Below are positions 33,167 to 42,199 of a stretch of 47,877 bases of DNA, in pieces. The notes under the pieces are model-generated. The model ran no database searches, was not told where the DNA came from, and saw nothing but the letters and a program-made list of their open reading frames with translations. Source of the DNA: an uncultured Collinsella sp. (lineage in GTDB: Bacteria; Actinomycetota; Coriobacteriia; Coriobacteriales; Coriobacteriaceae). The stretch covers positions 1 to 47,877 of the forward strand of contig UQMM01000016.1 of the NCBI GenBank assembly GCA_900542165.1, read 5' to 3'. A program made the translations under genes and the position numbers. Every line of letters begins with the position of its first letter. The first letter of the stretch is position 1.

Positions 33167-34093
33167 ATGAACAACATCGTACTTGCCGTTCTGCAGGGCG
33201 TGGTCGTTATGGCCGTCGCGCCGTTCTTCTCCGGTCTCGGCCGCGTGATCCGCGCCAAGATGCACAACCGTCGCGGCCCCAGCATCATGCAGGACTACCG
33301 CGACCTGGCCAAGCTCTTTGCGCGCCCCGAGTCCCAGAGCGAGGATGCGAGCTTTGCGCTGCGCATCATGCCGCCGCTGTTCTTCGCCGTCGCCTTTATG
33401 CTCGCGATGGGTCTGCCGCTCTTTACGGCACAAAGCCCCATCCCGGTCTTTGGTGACGCCATCACCATCATGTATAGCCTGGCGCTCGCCCGCTTCTTCT
33501 TCGCCCTCTGCGGTGTGGATTCGTCCAACGCCTACGCCGGTATCGGCGGCGTCCGCGAGCTGCTCATGAGCGTGCTCATCGAGCCGTCCATGCTGCTGGC
33601 GCTGTTTGCCGCCGCCCTGGTGTGCGGCTCCACCGACATCGCCACCATGGGCCAGCACATCATGACGGGCGCCATCGACGCGCCGGTCGCTGTGATCCTC
33701 GCCGGCATCGCCTTTGCGATTGCCTGCTACATGGAACTCGGCAAGCTGCCGTTTGATCAGGCCGAGGCCGAGCAGGAGCTCCAGGAAGGTCCGCTCGCTG
33801 AGCTTTCCGGCCCGTCGCTTGCGATGGCCAAGCTCGCCATGTCCATGAAGCAGGTCCTGGTCGTCGCCTGGTTCTGCGCGATCTTCGTCCCCTGGGGCGA
33901 GCCCGCGGCCGTGGGTATCGCGGCCGTTCTGGGCGCGGTCATCTTCCTTGTTAAGTGCCTGATCGACTTTGTCGTATGCGGCGTGATCGAGAACTCCTGC
34001 TCGCGCTCGCGTTTTAAGGTGCTTGGCAATCAGACCTGGGCCGTCGTGGGCATCGCCGTTCTGGCGTTTGTCTTCGTGGTCGTCGGCGTGTAG
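33167..34093 (+). CDS. hyfC: Hydrogenase-4 membrane subunit HyfC (NuoH-like)
   Basis: A 308-aa protein of the NuoH/HycD/EchB family that anchors the soluble hydrogenase to the membrane. Eight hydrophobic segments; KMHNRRGPSIMQDYRDLAKLFARPE is the signature amphipathic loop, and ELGKLPFDQAEAEQELQEGPLAELSGPSLA the conserved acidic loop facing the nickel site. ATG 33167 follows AAGGAGGGG. It lies between hyfB and hyfD, as in E. coli. Confidence 0.94.
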   Translation: MNNIVLAVLQGVVVMAVAPFFSGLGRVIRAKMHNRRGPSIMQDYRDLAKLFARPESQSEDASFALRIMPPLFFAVAFMLAMGLPLFTAQSPIPVFGDAITIMYSLALARFFFALCGVDSSNAYAGIGGVRELLMSVLIEPSMLLALFAAALVCGSTDIATMGQHIMTGAIDAPVAVILAGIAFAIACYMELGKLPFDQAEAEQELQEGPLAELSGPSLAMAKLAMSMKQVLVVAWFCAIFVPWGEPAAVGIAAVLGAVIFLVKCLIDFVVCGVIENSCSRSRFKVLGNQTWAVVGIAVLAFVFVVVGV

Positions 34094-34108
34094 GAGAAGG
34101 GAGAAACA

Positions 34109-35566
34109 ATGTCATTTGCAGTCAGTCTGTCCCTTCTCGGCTTGGTCGCTATCGCGGCCCCGATGGTGGCCTCGGTGCTCGTCGCCCTGTTCCCCCGTCC
34201 GTACGCCAAGTGGTTCAGCGTTTTGGGTGCTGCCGTCTCTACGGTCTGCACCATTGCCCTCGCCGCGAATTTCGCTGGCGCCGGCATGCCCGACACACAG
34301 GTCCCCCTGATCTCGTTTGGGCAGACCCTCGTCATGGGATTCACCTTCGATCGCATGAGCACGCTGCTCGCGCCCGCCTTTGTGGGTATCGGCCTGCTTG
34401 TCGTGATCTATTCGATTCCCTATATGAGCGAGAATAACCGTGAGCATCCCGACGCACCGCGTCGTCGCTTCTACGCGTACCTCGCGACCTTTATCGGTGC
34501 CATGGCCGGTCTTGTGTACAGCTCGACCCTTTTGGGCCAGCTCGTGTTCTTTGAGATCACGGGTGCGTGCTCTTGGGGCCTCATTAGCTACTACATGACG
34601 CCTACGGCTAAGAAGGCTGGCATGAAGGCCCTGATCATTACGCATATCGGTGCGCTCGGCCTGTATCTGGGCGCCGCCATCGTGTTTGCCCACACCGGCA
34701 CCTTCGCCATTACCGCGATTGCCGGCCTCGACGCCAAGCTCAAGGCTATCGTCCTTTTGCTCGTGCTGTTTGCGGCCTGGGCCAAGTCCGCACAGGTTCC
34801 CATGTACATGTGGCTGCCTTCGGCCATGGAGGCGCCGACGCCTGTTTCGGCCTACCTGCATGGCGCCTCGATGGTTAAGGTCGGCGTGTGCGTGTTCGCG
34901 CGTGCACTCGTCTCTGCCGGCGAGATTCCCGAGATCGTGGGCTGGGTTGCCATTATCGACGCCATGGTCACCATGCTCTTTGGTTTCCTTATGTACCTGC
35001 CGCAAAAGGACATGAAGCGTCTGCTGGCCTTCTCCACGATCGCCCAGCTCTCCTATGTGTTCTTTGGTCTGGGCCTTTCGGTCTTTGGCAGCCAGCTGGC
35101 CTTTGACGGTGCCGTGTGCCACATCTTTAACCACGCTTTCGCCAAGACCCTGTTCTTCCTGATCGCCGGTTCGTTCTCCTTTACGCTCGGCACGCGTATG
35201 CTGCCCAAGCTTCGCGGCATCGTAAAGAAGTACCCGATCTCGGGCGTGGGCTTTGGTGTCGCGGCGCTCGCCATTGCCGGCGTGCCGCCCATGAACACGT
35301 TCTTCTCGAAGTTCCAGATCATCGCCGGCGGCTTCTCTGTGGGTGCCGGCAACGTCGCGATCCTGGTGCTCGTGTGCATTATGGTCGCCGAGACCGTTGC
35401 CACCTTTGCATGGTTCCTTAAGTGGATGGGCTATTGCCTGCCCGGCGAGCCGAGCGAAGAGGTCGCTGCGGGTGCCCCGCTTCCCCGCGCGATGGCGTTC
35501 GTGTTCATCGTGCTCATCATCATGGTCATCGTCAGCGGCCCGCTTTCGGCCAGCTGGATCGGTTAG
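34109..35566 (+). CDS. hyfD: Hydrogenase-4 membrane subunit HyfD (antiporter-like)
   Basis: A 485-aa NuoL/M/N-type antiporter subunit (E. coli HyfD is 479 aa). FFEITGACSWGLISYYMTP has the TM5 glutamate, and AWAKSAQVPMYMWLPSAMEAPTPVSAYLHGA the conserved channel segment. About 13-14 membrane helices. The formate hydrogenlyase-1 complex (hyc) lacks a direct counterpart, so its presence marks this as hydrogenase-4. ATG 34109 follows AGAAGGGAG. Confidence 0.92.
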   Translation: MSFAVSLSLLGLVAIAAPMVASVLVALFPRPYAKWFSVLGAAVSTVCTIALAANFAGAGMPDTQVPLISFGQTLVMGFTFDRMSTLLAPAFVGIGLLVVIYSIPYMSENNREHPDAPRRRFYAYLATFIGAMAGLVYSSTLLGQLVFFEITGACSWGLISYYMTPTAKKAGMKALIITHIGALGLYLGAAIVFAHTGTFAITAIAGLDAKLKAIVLLLVLFAAWAKSAQVPMYMWLPSAMEAPTPVSAYLHGASMVKVGVCVFARALVSAGEIPEIVGWVAIIDAMVTMLFGFLMYLPQKDMKRLLAFSTIAQLSYVFFGLGLSVFGSQLAFDGAVCHIFNHAFAKTLFFLIAGSFSFTLGTRMLPKLRGIVKKYPISGVGFGVAALAIAGVPPMNTFFSKFQIIAGGFSVGAGNVAILVLVCIMVAETVATFAWFLKWMGYCLPGEPSEEVAAGAPLPRAMAFVFIVLIIMVIVSGPLSASWIG

Positions 35567-35579
35567 GAGGTAGAACGAC

Positions 35580-36233
35580 ATGGGTTATTCGATCGTCAAC
35601 ATCCTTGGCGGCCTTCTGATCGTCACGTCCACCATGGTGGTCGTCTCCAAAAACATCAAACATGCCATCAACTGGTATGCGGTGCAGTCGCTGGTGCTCG
35701 TGGGACTGCTCGCCACGCTCGGTGCCACTACCGGTGCGCAGGAGCTGCTTATGTGGGCCGGATCTGCCTTTATCACCAAGGTCGTCCTGGTCCCTTATAT
35801 CCTCAACCGTGCGTACAAGAAGATGGGTGAGCCGAGCGACGCATCGCTCAAGGCTGGCCTTAAGCCCGCGTGGGCCATCTGCATCATCGCCGTCGAGGTC
35901 GCTATCTGCTTTGCCGTTGTGACGCAGATCAGCCTGCCCACGGCCGAGGTCGCAACGCCTGCGCTCGCCATTAGCTTCGCTCACTTCTTTGTGGGCCTCA
36001 CCTGCATCATCTCGCAGCGCAACATCATGAAGCAGATCTTTGGATACTGCCTTATGGAAAACGGCAGCCATGTGACGCTCGCGCTTTTGGCCCCCACCGC
36101 TCCCGAGATCATCGAGATCGGTATCGCCACCGACGCCATCTTTGCCGTCATCATCATGTCCATCGTCGTGCGTCGCATTTGGGACGACTCCCACTCGCTC
36201 GATGCGCGCGACCTGTCCGAGCTGAGGGGGTAG
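35580..36233 (+). CDS. hyfE: Hydrogenase-4 membrane subunit HyfE (NuoK-like)
   Basis: A 217-aa polytopic protein (E. coli HyfE is 216 aa), with about six hydrophobic helices and NuoK/MrpC-like organisation. FITKVVLVPYILNRAYKKMGE and SFAHFFVGLTCIISQRNIMKQIFGYCLMENG are visible conserved segments. It is specific to Hyf-type complexes. ATG 35580 follows TAGGAGG. Adjacent to hyfF (3-nt gap). Confidence 0.9.
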   Translation: MGYSIVNILGGLLIVTSTMVVVSKNIKHAINWYAVQSLVLVGLLATLGATTGAQELLMWAGSAFITKVVLVPYILNRAYKKMGEPSDASLKAGLKPAWAICIIAVEVAICFAVVTQISLPTAEVATPALAISFAHFFVGLTCIISQRNIMKQIFGYCLMENGSHVTLALLAPTAPEIIEIGIATDAIFAVIIMSIVVRRIWDDSHSLDARDLSELRG

Positions 36234-36236
36234 TCC

Positions 36237-37796
36237 ATGGAAACGTTGATTCTCGCCCTGCTCGCGACTCCTTTGGTGTTCTCGCTGGTCATGGCGATTT
36301 TGCCCAAGAACACGTCCTATAACGTGTTTGCCGGTCTCAACCTGGTCTCCGTCGCAGCCGTCCTGGTGCTGTCGATTATGACGGCCGGTGACGTCCTTAT
36401 GAGCGGCGACACCGCGAGCGCTCTTGGCCTGTGGTTTCACCTCGATTCGCTGGGCGCCATCTTTGTGCTGCTCATCGGCTTTATCGGTTTTCTTACGGGG
36501 CTGTTCTCGCTGCCCTATGTAAAGGCCGATATCGAGGAGGGCTCCATGCCCGCCGAGCGCGCCAAGCAGTATTTTGCGCTGTTTAGCCTGTTTGTGTTCA
36601 CCATGCTGCTCGCGTGCCTGTCCAACAACATGATCCTCACGTGGGCCGCTGTGGAGGCAACCACGCTTTCCACCGTGTTCCTTGTGGGTATCTACAAGAA
36701 CAAGACGGCCCTCGAGGCTTCTTGGAAGTATGCGATGGTCTGCACCGCCGGCGTGGCCTTTGGCCTGTTCGGTACGCTGCTCATCTACGCCAACGCCGCC
36801 GACGTGATTCCCAATGCCCACGAGGCCGCATTCCTGTCGTGCGTGCTGCCGTATGCCGAACAGTTCGACCCGACGCTCATGCGCCTCGCCTTTGCGTTTA
36901 TCGTGATCGGCTTTGGCACCAAGGCCGGTCTGTTCCCCATGCACACTTGGCTGCCCGATGCCCACTCCCAGGCCCCGAGCCCTGTCTCGGCCCTGCTCTC
37001 GGGCGTGCTGCTTAAGTGCGCCATGCTTGTGATCATGCGCTTCTACGGCTTTACCATCCAGGCCGTGGGCGCCGAGTATCCGCAGCTTTTGCTGCTGATC
37101 GTCGGCACGCTGTCCATTTTGGTGGCGGCGCTTTCGATGTTTCGCCAGGACGACCTCAAGCGCCGTTTTGCGTACTCGTCTGTGGAGAACGTGGGCGTTA
37201 TCGCCCTGTGCCTGGGTATCGGTGGTCCGCTGGGTATCGCCGCGGCCCTGCTGCACTGCGTGTTCCACGGCTTTACCAAGACGCTTGCCTTCTGCGTGTC
37301 CGGCAACATCCAGCACGCCTTTGGCACGCGTAGCCTGGCTAAGATCCAGGGTGTCGTCGAGGTTGCTCCCGCAACCGCCGCGCTCGCCGTCCTGGCGCTG
37401 CTCGGTCTTGGTGCCTTCCCGCCCTTTGGCATGTTTATCTCCGAGTTCCTGACTTTTGTCGCCGGTGTTACCGCCGGTCCCATGTGGCTGGTCGTCGTGG
37501 TCGCCCTCGGTCTTACCGTGGCCATCTCCGCGCTCACCCGCATCGCACTCAAGTCGGTGTTCGGCCATGCGCCCCAGGGCATGGGCAAGCATGAGGCCCC
37601 GGCGCTCATGCTTATCCCCGAAATCATCCTGGCTGTCATGATCTTGTGGTTTGGCATCGCCACCCCGCTGCCTCTCGTGCACGGTGTGGAGACCGCGACC
37701 GGCATCGTGCTCGAGCAGAGCACCGAGGAACTTCACGCGACGCCGATGTACCGCGCTGTGTTCGGTACCGAGACCGCTCAGAGCGAGGTGGAGTAA
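36237..37796 (+). CDS. hyfF: Hydrogenase-4 membrane subunit HyfF (antiporter-like)
   Basis: A 519-aa third antiporter-like subunit (E. coli HyfF is 526 aa). AVEATTLSTVFLVGIYKNK holds the TM5 glutamate region, and GFGTKAGLFPMHTWLPDAHSQAPSPVSALLSG the canonical channel motif with Lys and His. About 14 helices. Three such subunits (HyfB, D, F) suggest several ion paths per H2, against one in Ech/hyc. Three nucleotides separate it from hyfG. Confidence 0.93.
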   Translation: METLILALLATPLVFSLVMAILPKNTSYNVFAGLNLVSVAAVLVLSIMTAGDVLMSGDTASALGLWFHLDSLGAIFVLLIGFIGFLTGLFSLPYVKADIEEGSMPAERAKQYFALFSLFVFTMLLACLSNNMILTWAAVEATTLSTVFLVGIYKNKTALEASWKYAMVCTAGVAFGLFGTLLIYANAADVIPNAHEAAFLSCVLPYAEQFDPTLMRLAFAFIVIGFGTKAGLFPMHTWLPDAHSQAPSPVSALLSGVLLKCAMLVIMRFYGFTIQAVGAEYPQLLLLIVGTLSILVAALSMFRQDDLKRRFAYSSVENVGVIALCLGIGGPLGIAAALLHCVFHGFTKTLAFCVSGNIQHAFGTRSLAKIQGVVEVAPATAALAVLALLGLGAFPPFGMFISEFLTFVAGVTAGPMWLVVVVALGLTVAISALTRIALKSVFGHAPQGMGKHEAPALMLIPEIILAVMILWFGIATPLPLVHGVETATGIVLEQSTEELHATPMYRAVFGTETAQSEVE

Positions 37797-37799
37797 CGA

Positions 37800-39572
37800 A
37801 TGATTGAAACTGAGAACAAGGTGTATGCCCGTCGCTGCGAGAGCCATGTCGAGGCCCTGCGCCGCGCCGTTCCGGGCTGCATCGAGAAGGTCGAGTGGCA
37901 GTGCGAGGACCAGCTGACGATCACCGTCAAGCAGGACAAGCTGCCCGAGGCCGTCCACTACCTGTATTACGAGCGTTACGGCTGGATTCCCGTAATCATC
38001 GGCAACGACGAGCGCAGTCTGTGCGGTCGCTACGCTGTGTACTACGTCATCTCCATGGAGGGGGAGGATCCCGGCTGGGTTACCGTCCGCACCGAGGTCG
38101 ATCCCGCCAAGATGACGTTCCCGTCCGTGACGCCGTTCGTCCCCGCCTGCGTGTGGGGCGAGCGCGAGCTTCGCGACATGTTCGGTCTGATCCCCGAGGG
38201 TCTGCCCGATCGTCGCCGCCTGGTGCTGCCCGATGACTGGCCCAGCGGCCTGTATCCGCTGCGCAAGGACTCCATGGACTACCGCTTCCGTCCCGCTCCC
38301 GCGAGCGACATGGAAAACTATGAGTTCTTGGCCGATACCAAGGGCAAGGAGACCACACTCGTCCCCATGGGCCCGTTGCACATTACCTCCGACGAGCCTG
38401 GCCACTTCCGCCTGTTCGTTGAGGGCGAGACGATCGTCGACGCCGACTACCGTCTGTTCTACGTGCACCGCGGTATGGAGAAGGTCGCCGAGACGCGCCT
38501 GAACTATGACGCCGTGACGTTCCTCGCCGACCGCATCTGCGGCATCTGCGGCTGCGCCCACTCGGTGGCCTATGCCGAGGCCGTCGAGCGCGCCCAGGGC
38601 ATTCATGTCCCGCCGCGCGCCCAGTACATCCGCGCCATCATGCTCGAGGTCGAGCGCCTGCACTCGCATCTGCTCAACATTGGCCTGGCGTCGCACTACA
38701 CGGGCTTCGACTCCGGCTTCCAGCAGTTCTTCCGCGTCCGCGAGAAGTCCATGGACCTGGCCGAGAAGCTCTCCGGTCACCGCAAGACCTACGGCCTCAA
38801 CGTGATCGGCGGCGTGCGTCGCGACATTTTGGCCGAGCAGAAGCTCTCCACGCTCACGACCATCCACCAGCTGCGCTCCGAGGTTCAGGAACTCGTCGAC
38901 GTCTTGCTCTCCACGCCCAACTTTATTGAGCGTACGAGCGGTATCGGCATTCTGGACCGCAAGATCGCCCGCGACTTCTCGCCGGTCGGCCCGCTCATGC
39001 GTGGCTCGGGCTATGCCCGCGACGTGCGCTTTGACCATCCCTTCGACGGTTACGCCGATCCGGACGTCCAAAAGATGCATGCCGCCACGGCCGACACCTG
39101 CGATGCCTTCGGCCGTACCGCCGTTCGCATCCAGGAGGTCTACGATTCGATCGACATGATCGAGACCATGCTCGAGAACTGCCCGTCGGGCCCCATCCTC
39201 ACCACGGATTGGGAGTACACCCCGCACAAGTACGCCATCGGTGCCACCGAGGCGCCGCGTGGCGAGGACGTGCACTGGGCGATGCTCGGCAACAACCAGA
39301 AGTGCTACCGCTGGCGCGCCAAGGCCGCCACGTACAGCAACTGGCCGGTCCTGCGCTACATGTTCCGCGGCAACACCGTGGGCGACGCGGCGCTGATCGT
39401 CGGCTCGCTCGACCCGTGCTACTCCTGCACCGACCGCGTGACGGTGACCGATGTCGCCGCCAAGCGCGACCACGTGCTTGACAAGGAGCAGTTCGAGAAC
39501 GTCTGGCGCGACAAGTCGCCGCTTGCGGGCGAGGGCACCATGGCCGCTCCGCTCGATGAGGAGGCGCTCTAA
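37800..39572 (+). CDS. hyfG: [NiFe]-hydrogenase-4 large subunit HyfG
   Basis: A 590-aa catalytic subunit of a group 4a [NiFe]-hydrogenase, fused as in E. coli: residues 1-170 are NuoC-like (ERELRDMFGLIPEG), the rest NuoD-like. Nickel ligands are RICGICG (Cys247, Cys250) and DPCYSCTDR (Cys540, Cys543). About 45 residues follow the second motif; HycI cleaves in this tail after nickel insertion. It makes H2 on the cytoplasmic face with electrons from HyfA/H/I. Its 3' end is 1 nt from hyfH. Confidence 0.96.
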   Translation: MIETENKVYARRCESHVEALRRAVPGCIEKVEWQCEDQLTITVKQDKLPEAVHYLYYERYGWIPVIIGNDERSLCGRYAVYYVISMEGEDPGWVTVRTEVDPAKMTFPSVTPFVPACVWGERELRDMFGLIPEGLPDRRRLVLPDDWPSGLYPLRKDSMDYRFRPAPASDMENYEFLADTKGKETTLVPMGPLHITSDEPGHFRLFVEGETIVDADYRLFYVHRGMEKVAETRLNYDAVTFLADRICGICGCAHSVAYAEAVERAQGIHVPPRAQYIRAIMLEVERLHSHLLNIGLASHYTGFDSGFQQFFRVREKSMDLAEKLSGHRKTYGLNVIGGVRRDILAEQKLSTLTTIHQLRSEVQELVDVLLSTPNFIERTSGIGILDRKIARDFSPVGPLMRGSGYARDVRFDHPFDGYADPDVQKMHAATADTCDAFGRTAVRIQEVYDSIDMIETMLENCPSGPILTTDWEYTPHKYAIGATEAPRGEDVHWAMLGNNQKCYRWRAKAATYSNWPVLRYMFRGNTVGDAALIVGSLDPCYSCTDRVTVTDVAAKRDHVLDKEQFENVWRDKSPLAGEGTMAAPLDEEAL

Positions 39573-39573
39573 T

Positions 39574-40290
39574 ATGCTGAAGCTTTGGAAGGTTAACGCC
39601 AAGGCCGGCGACGCGACGGTCAAGTACCCGTTTGCGCCGTTTCCCACCAACAAGGACATGCGCGGCAAGCCCGAGCACAATGCCGAGCTCTGCATCGCCT
39701 GCGGTGCCTGCGGCGTGGCTTGTCCGGCCGATGCCATTCGCATGGACACTGACCTTGCGGCCGATACCATTACCTGGTCGATCGACTACGGCCGCTGCAT
39801 CTTTTGCGGCCGCTGTGAGGAAGCCTGCCCCATGGAGGCCATCAAGCTCACCGAGGAGTTTGAGCTGGCCGTCATGAGCAAGGACGACCTCACCAGCAAG
39901 AGCGTCTACACGCTCGAGCACTGCTCGCGCTGCGGCAAGCCGTTTGCCCCGCATAAGGAGATCGACTACGCCAAGCGCCTGCTGCAAAAGGCCGGCGGCA
40001 TGGAGGCCATCCAGGCCGCCCGTACCGTCGGTATGTGCCAGGAGTGCAAGCGCGAGCTCGACGCCCTGCGCGCCGCCTCGGCCGTAAAGACCGGCAACGC
40101 TGCCGGCATGGCTGCCAACGAGACGCTTGCGTCCGGCGAGCCCCAGGGCCCCGGCATGGAGTATCTGGGCGGCCACGGCGTGAACCCGGAGTATATCGAC
40201 CGCGAGCTCAACCCCGATGCGCCCGAGATTCCCGCCGGTCCGGCGCCGGTCGAGGGCATCATCATGGATTTTGAAACGAAGGAGGAGTAA
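39574..40290 (+). CDS. hyfH: Hydrogenase-4 ferredoxin subunit HyfH (NuoI-like) with a C-terminal extension
   Basis: A 238-aa protein with two [4Fe-4S] motifs, CIACGACGVACPADAI and CIFCGRCEEACPMEAI, plus a further pair of CxxC motifs (CSRCG and CQECK) around residues 112 and 153. It relays electrons from HyfA to HyfI. E. coli HyfH is 181 aa; the C-terminal about 55 residues here (Gly/Pro/Ala-rich) are extra. ATG 39574 is placed by GAGGAGG ahead of it; a longer frame would overlap hyfG by over 100 bases. Confidence 0.9.
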   Translation: MLKLWKVNAKAGDATVKYPFAPFPTNKDMRGKPEHNAELCIACGACGVACPADAIRMDTDLAADTITWSIDYGRCIFCGRCEEACPMEAIKLTEEFELAVMSKDDLTSKSVYTLEHCSRCGKPFAPHKEIDYAKRLLQKAGGMEAIQAARTVGMCQECKRELDALRAASAVKTGNAAGMAANETLASGEPQGPGMEYLGGHGVNPEYIDRELNPDAPEIPAGPAPVEGIIMDFETKEE

Positions 40291-40292
40291 CC

Positions 40293-41075
40293 ATGGCCGA
40301 ACCCACGCTTTTGCCCGAGCGGCTCCAGTACCGCCCGACCAAGATCGAGCTCGACGAGAGCATCGAGAAGGCCAAGGCGACCCTTCTTAAGAAGATCAAG
40401 CGCTCGGTGTACGTCTACCGTGTTGACTGTGGCGGCTGCAACGGCTGCGAGATCGAGATCTTCGGTTCCATCACGCCCGTCTTCGACGTCGAGCGCTTTG
40501 GCATCAAGGTCGTGCCCTCGCCCCGTCACGCCGATGTGTTGCTGTACACCGGTGCCGTGACGCGTGCCATGCGCATGCCGGCCCTGCGCGCCTTTGAGGC
40601 CGCACCCGATCCCAAGATCGTGGTGTCCTATGGCGCATGTGGCTGCACCGGCGGTATCTTCTACGACAACTACTGCGTCTGGGGCGGCACGGATAAGATT
40701 CTGCCGGTCGATGTCTACATCCCCGGCTGCCCGCCCAGCCCCGCGCAGACCATCTACGGCTTTGCCATGGCACTTGGCCTGCTGGACCAAAAGCTCCATG
40801 CCGAGACCACGGTGGAGGCCGCCGGCGAGCAGGCCGATATCCTGCACCCCGGCGTGCCGTACAAGCTGCGTGTGGCCATCGAGCGTGAGGCTCGCGCCAT
40901 GAGCGGCTACCGTTACGGCCGCGACCTGGCCAATGAGTTTATGGATACGCTCGAGGGCGCGCCCAAGGGCGATATCCGCGGTGCCATGGCGCTGCTCATC
41001 GATAAGCAGGACGATCCGCGCCGCGTCGAGGTGTACTCGGCGCTGCAGGATCTGGTGCTGGCCGGAGGTCGCTAG
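40293..41075 (+). CDS. hyfI: [NiFe]-hydrogenase-4 small subunit HyfI (NuoB-like)
   Basis: A 260-aa small subunit. CGGCNGCEIEIFG (residues near 48-54), GACGCTGGIF and VDVYIPGCPPSPAQTIYGF provide the four cysteines of the proximal [4Fe-4S] cluster beside the NiFe centre. E. coli HyfI is 252 aa. ATG 40293 follows AAGGAGGAG. The stop is directly followed by the start of hycH. Confidence 0.95.
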   Translation: MAEPTLLPERLQYRPTKIELDESIEKAKATLLKKIKRSVYVYRVDCGGCNGCEIEIFGSITPVFDVERFGIKVVPSPRHADVLLYTGAVTRAMRMPALRAFEAAPDPKIVVSYGACGCTGGIFYDNYCVWGGTDKILPVDVYIPGCPPSPAQTIYGFAMALGLLDQKLHAETTVEAAGEQADILHPGVPYKLRVAIEREARAMSGYRYGRDLANEFMDTLEGAPKGDIRGAMALLIDKQDDPRRVEVYSALQDLVLAGGR

Positions 41076-41657
41076 ATGGAGCTCACGGACCGCTCTGGTT
41101 ACTTTGCGGGCCCCGGTATGCTCGGCGGCTCCTTTGGCGACGCCTCGCGCGCAAGCGTCGAGGCCGCCGAGGGCGTCGCCGACCCCTGCCTGGGCCATGC
41201 GCCCGACCAGGTGGTCTTCTACGAGCTCACGCGTAAGTTTGTGGAGACCGAGGAAGACGTTCCCCAGGAGGCCTGCGACGTGCTGTACTACACGCTCGCC
41301 GTGGGCCACCACACCGGCGTGCTCGACTGCTTTGAGCCGCGCCTGTCGGTGCCGGTGGACGTGTTTTATTCGCTCGTCGACGCGCTGCCGGAGGGGGAGG
41401 CCAAAACCAAGTTCGAGGCCATCCGCTCCTTTGGTGAGTGCCAGCTCGACAAGGCGGCGGTGCCGTCACTGCTCGAGGCCTGCGATGCGCTGCTCGACGA
41501 GCGCGGTTTTCGCGGGTCGGCCAAGGCCGGCATCTCGGTGTTCGACGACGACTTTGGCCTGCATGCCCAGCAGGTCGCGTTCTTAATGAAGTTTCGCGAT
41601 CTGGTTGAGCGCGTGCGCGATGTGTCGGGCGTGTATCTGACGGGAAGGTTGCAGTAA
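41076..41657 (+). CDS. hycH: Formate hydrogenlyase maturation protein HycH/HyfJ
   Basis: A 193-aa homologue of HycH/HyfJ, a soluble factor needed for assembly of the formate hydrogenlyase large subunit. Recognisable segments: VVFYELTRKFVE, VLYYTLAVGHHTGVLDCF, and a C-terminal FLMKFRDLVERVRDVSGVYLTG. The exact role of the family is still unclear. It abuts hyfI and overlaps the next gene by one base (TAATG), so it is translated as part of the operon. Confidence 0.85.
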   Translation: MELTDRSGYFAGPGMLGGSFGDASRASVEAAEGVADPCLGHAPDQVVFYELTRKFVETEEDVPQEACDVLYYTLAVGHHTGVLDCFEPRLSVPVDVFYSLVDALPEGEAKTKFEAIRSFGECQLDKAAVPSLLEACDALLDERGFRGSAKAGISVFDDDFGLHAQQVAFLMKFRDLVERVRDVSGVYLTGRLQ

Positions 41658-42160
41658 TGGGTCGCGTTGTGGATGGCCGTGTGAACGGCGCCCCGTTTGC
41701 GGGTATCGTGCTCACGGCGGGAAGCGTGCTGCGTGCCGACGATGCCGCCGGCCCCGTGCTCTCCAAAAAGATGGAGGACGCGCCCATCGCCGGTTGGTAC
41801 ACCATCGACGGTGGGCAAACGCCCGAGGATGACATCATCGAGGTCAAGCGCGAGCGTCCGCCGCGTTTGGTTTTGGTCGATGCCGCCGACATGGCGCTGC
41901 CCGTCGGGTCTATCCGCCTGCTCGATAAGCGCGATGTGGCCCGCAAGTCGATGTTCACCACGCATTCGCTCCCTTTGTCGATTCTGATCGAGGAAATCGA
42001 GCAATCGTGCGAAGATATCGTCTTCATAGGGATTCAGCCGGGCGATACGGAGTTTTACAACCCTATGTCCCCGGAGGTCTTTGACGCCGTCGACGCCGTG
42101 TACGACGCCGTGGCCGCCAACGACTTTTCCCACTTTGTCCGCTTGGGACAAGAGCAATAG
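41657..42160 (+). CDS. hycI: Hydrogenase maturation protease HycI
   Basis: A 167-aa nickel-dependent endopeptidase that removes the C-terminal tail of HyfG. Family hallmarks: GSVLRADDAAGPVLSKKM (N-terminal Asp that binds Ni), YTIDGGQTPEDDI, LVLVDAADMALPVGSIRLLD (second Asp), TTHSLPLSILIEEI (the conserved His) and FIGIQPGDTEFYNPMS. The sequence is colinear with HycI. It specifically supports the HyfG tail described above. hypABCDEF are not in this window. Confidence 0.92.
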   Translation: MGRVVDGRVNGAPFAGIVLTAGSVLRADDAAGPVLSKKMEDAPIAGWYTIDGGQTPEDDIIEVKRERPPRLVLVDAADMALPVGSIRLLDKRDVARKSMFTTHSLPLSILIEEIEQSCEDIVFIGIQPGDTEFYNPMSPEVFDAVDAVYDAVAANDFSHFVRLGQEQ

Positions 42161-42199
42161 GAGCGCTTGTCCCTGCTGATTAGGAAAGAAGTGATTGAC

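Noticed and set aside
31244..33658. 804-codon minus-strand frame opposite hyfB/hyfC
   Set aside because: Same GC-bias artefact; the plus-strand hydrogenase subunits have clear motifs.
35532..39770. 1412-codon open frame on the minus strand opposite the hyf genes
   Set aside because: It is antisense to four conserved genes, arising from GC-rich codon bias; its sequence is low-complexity (His, Arg, Gly, Asp) and unlike any family.
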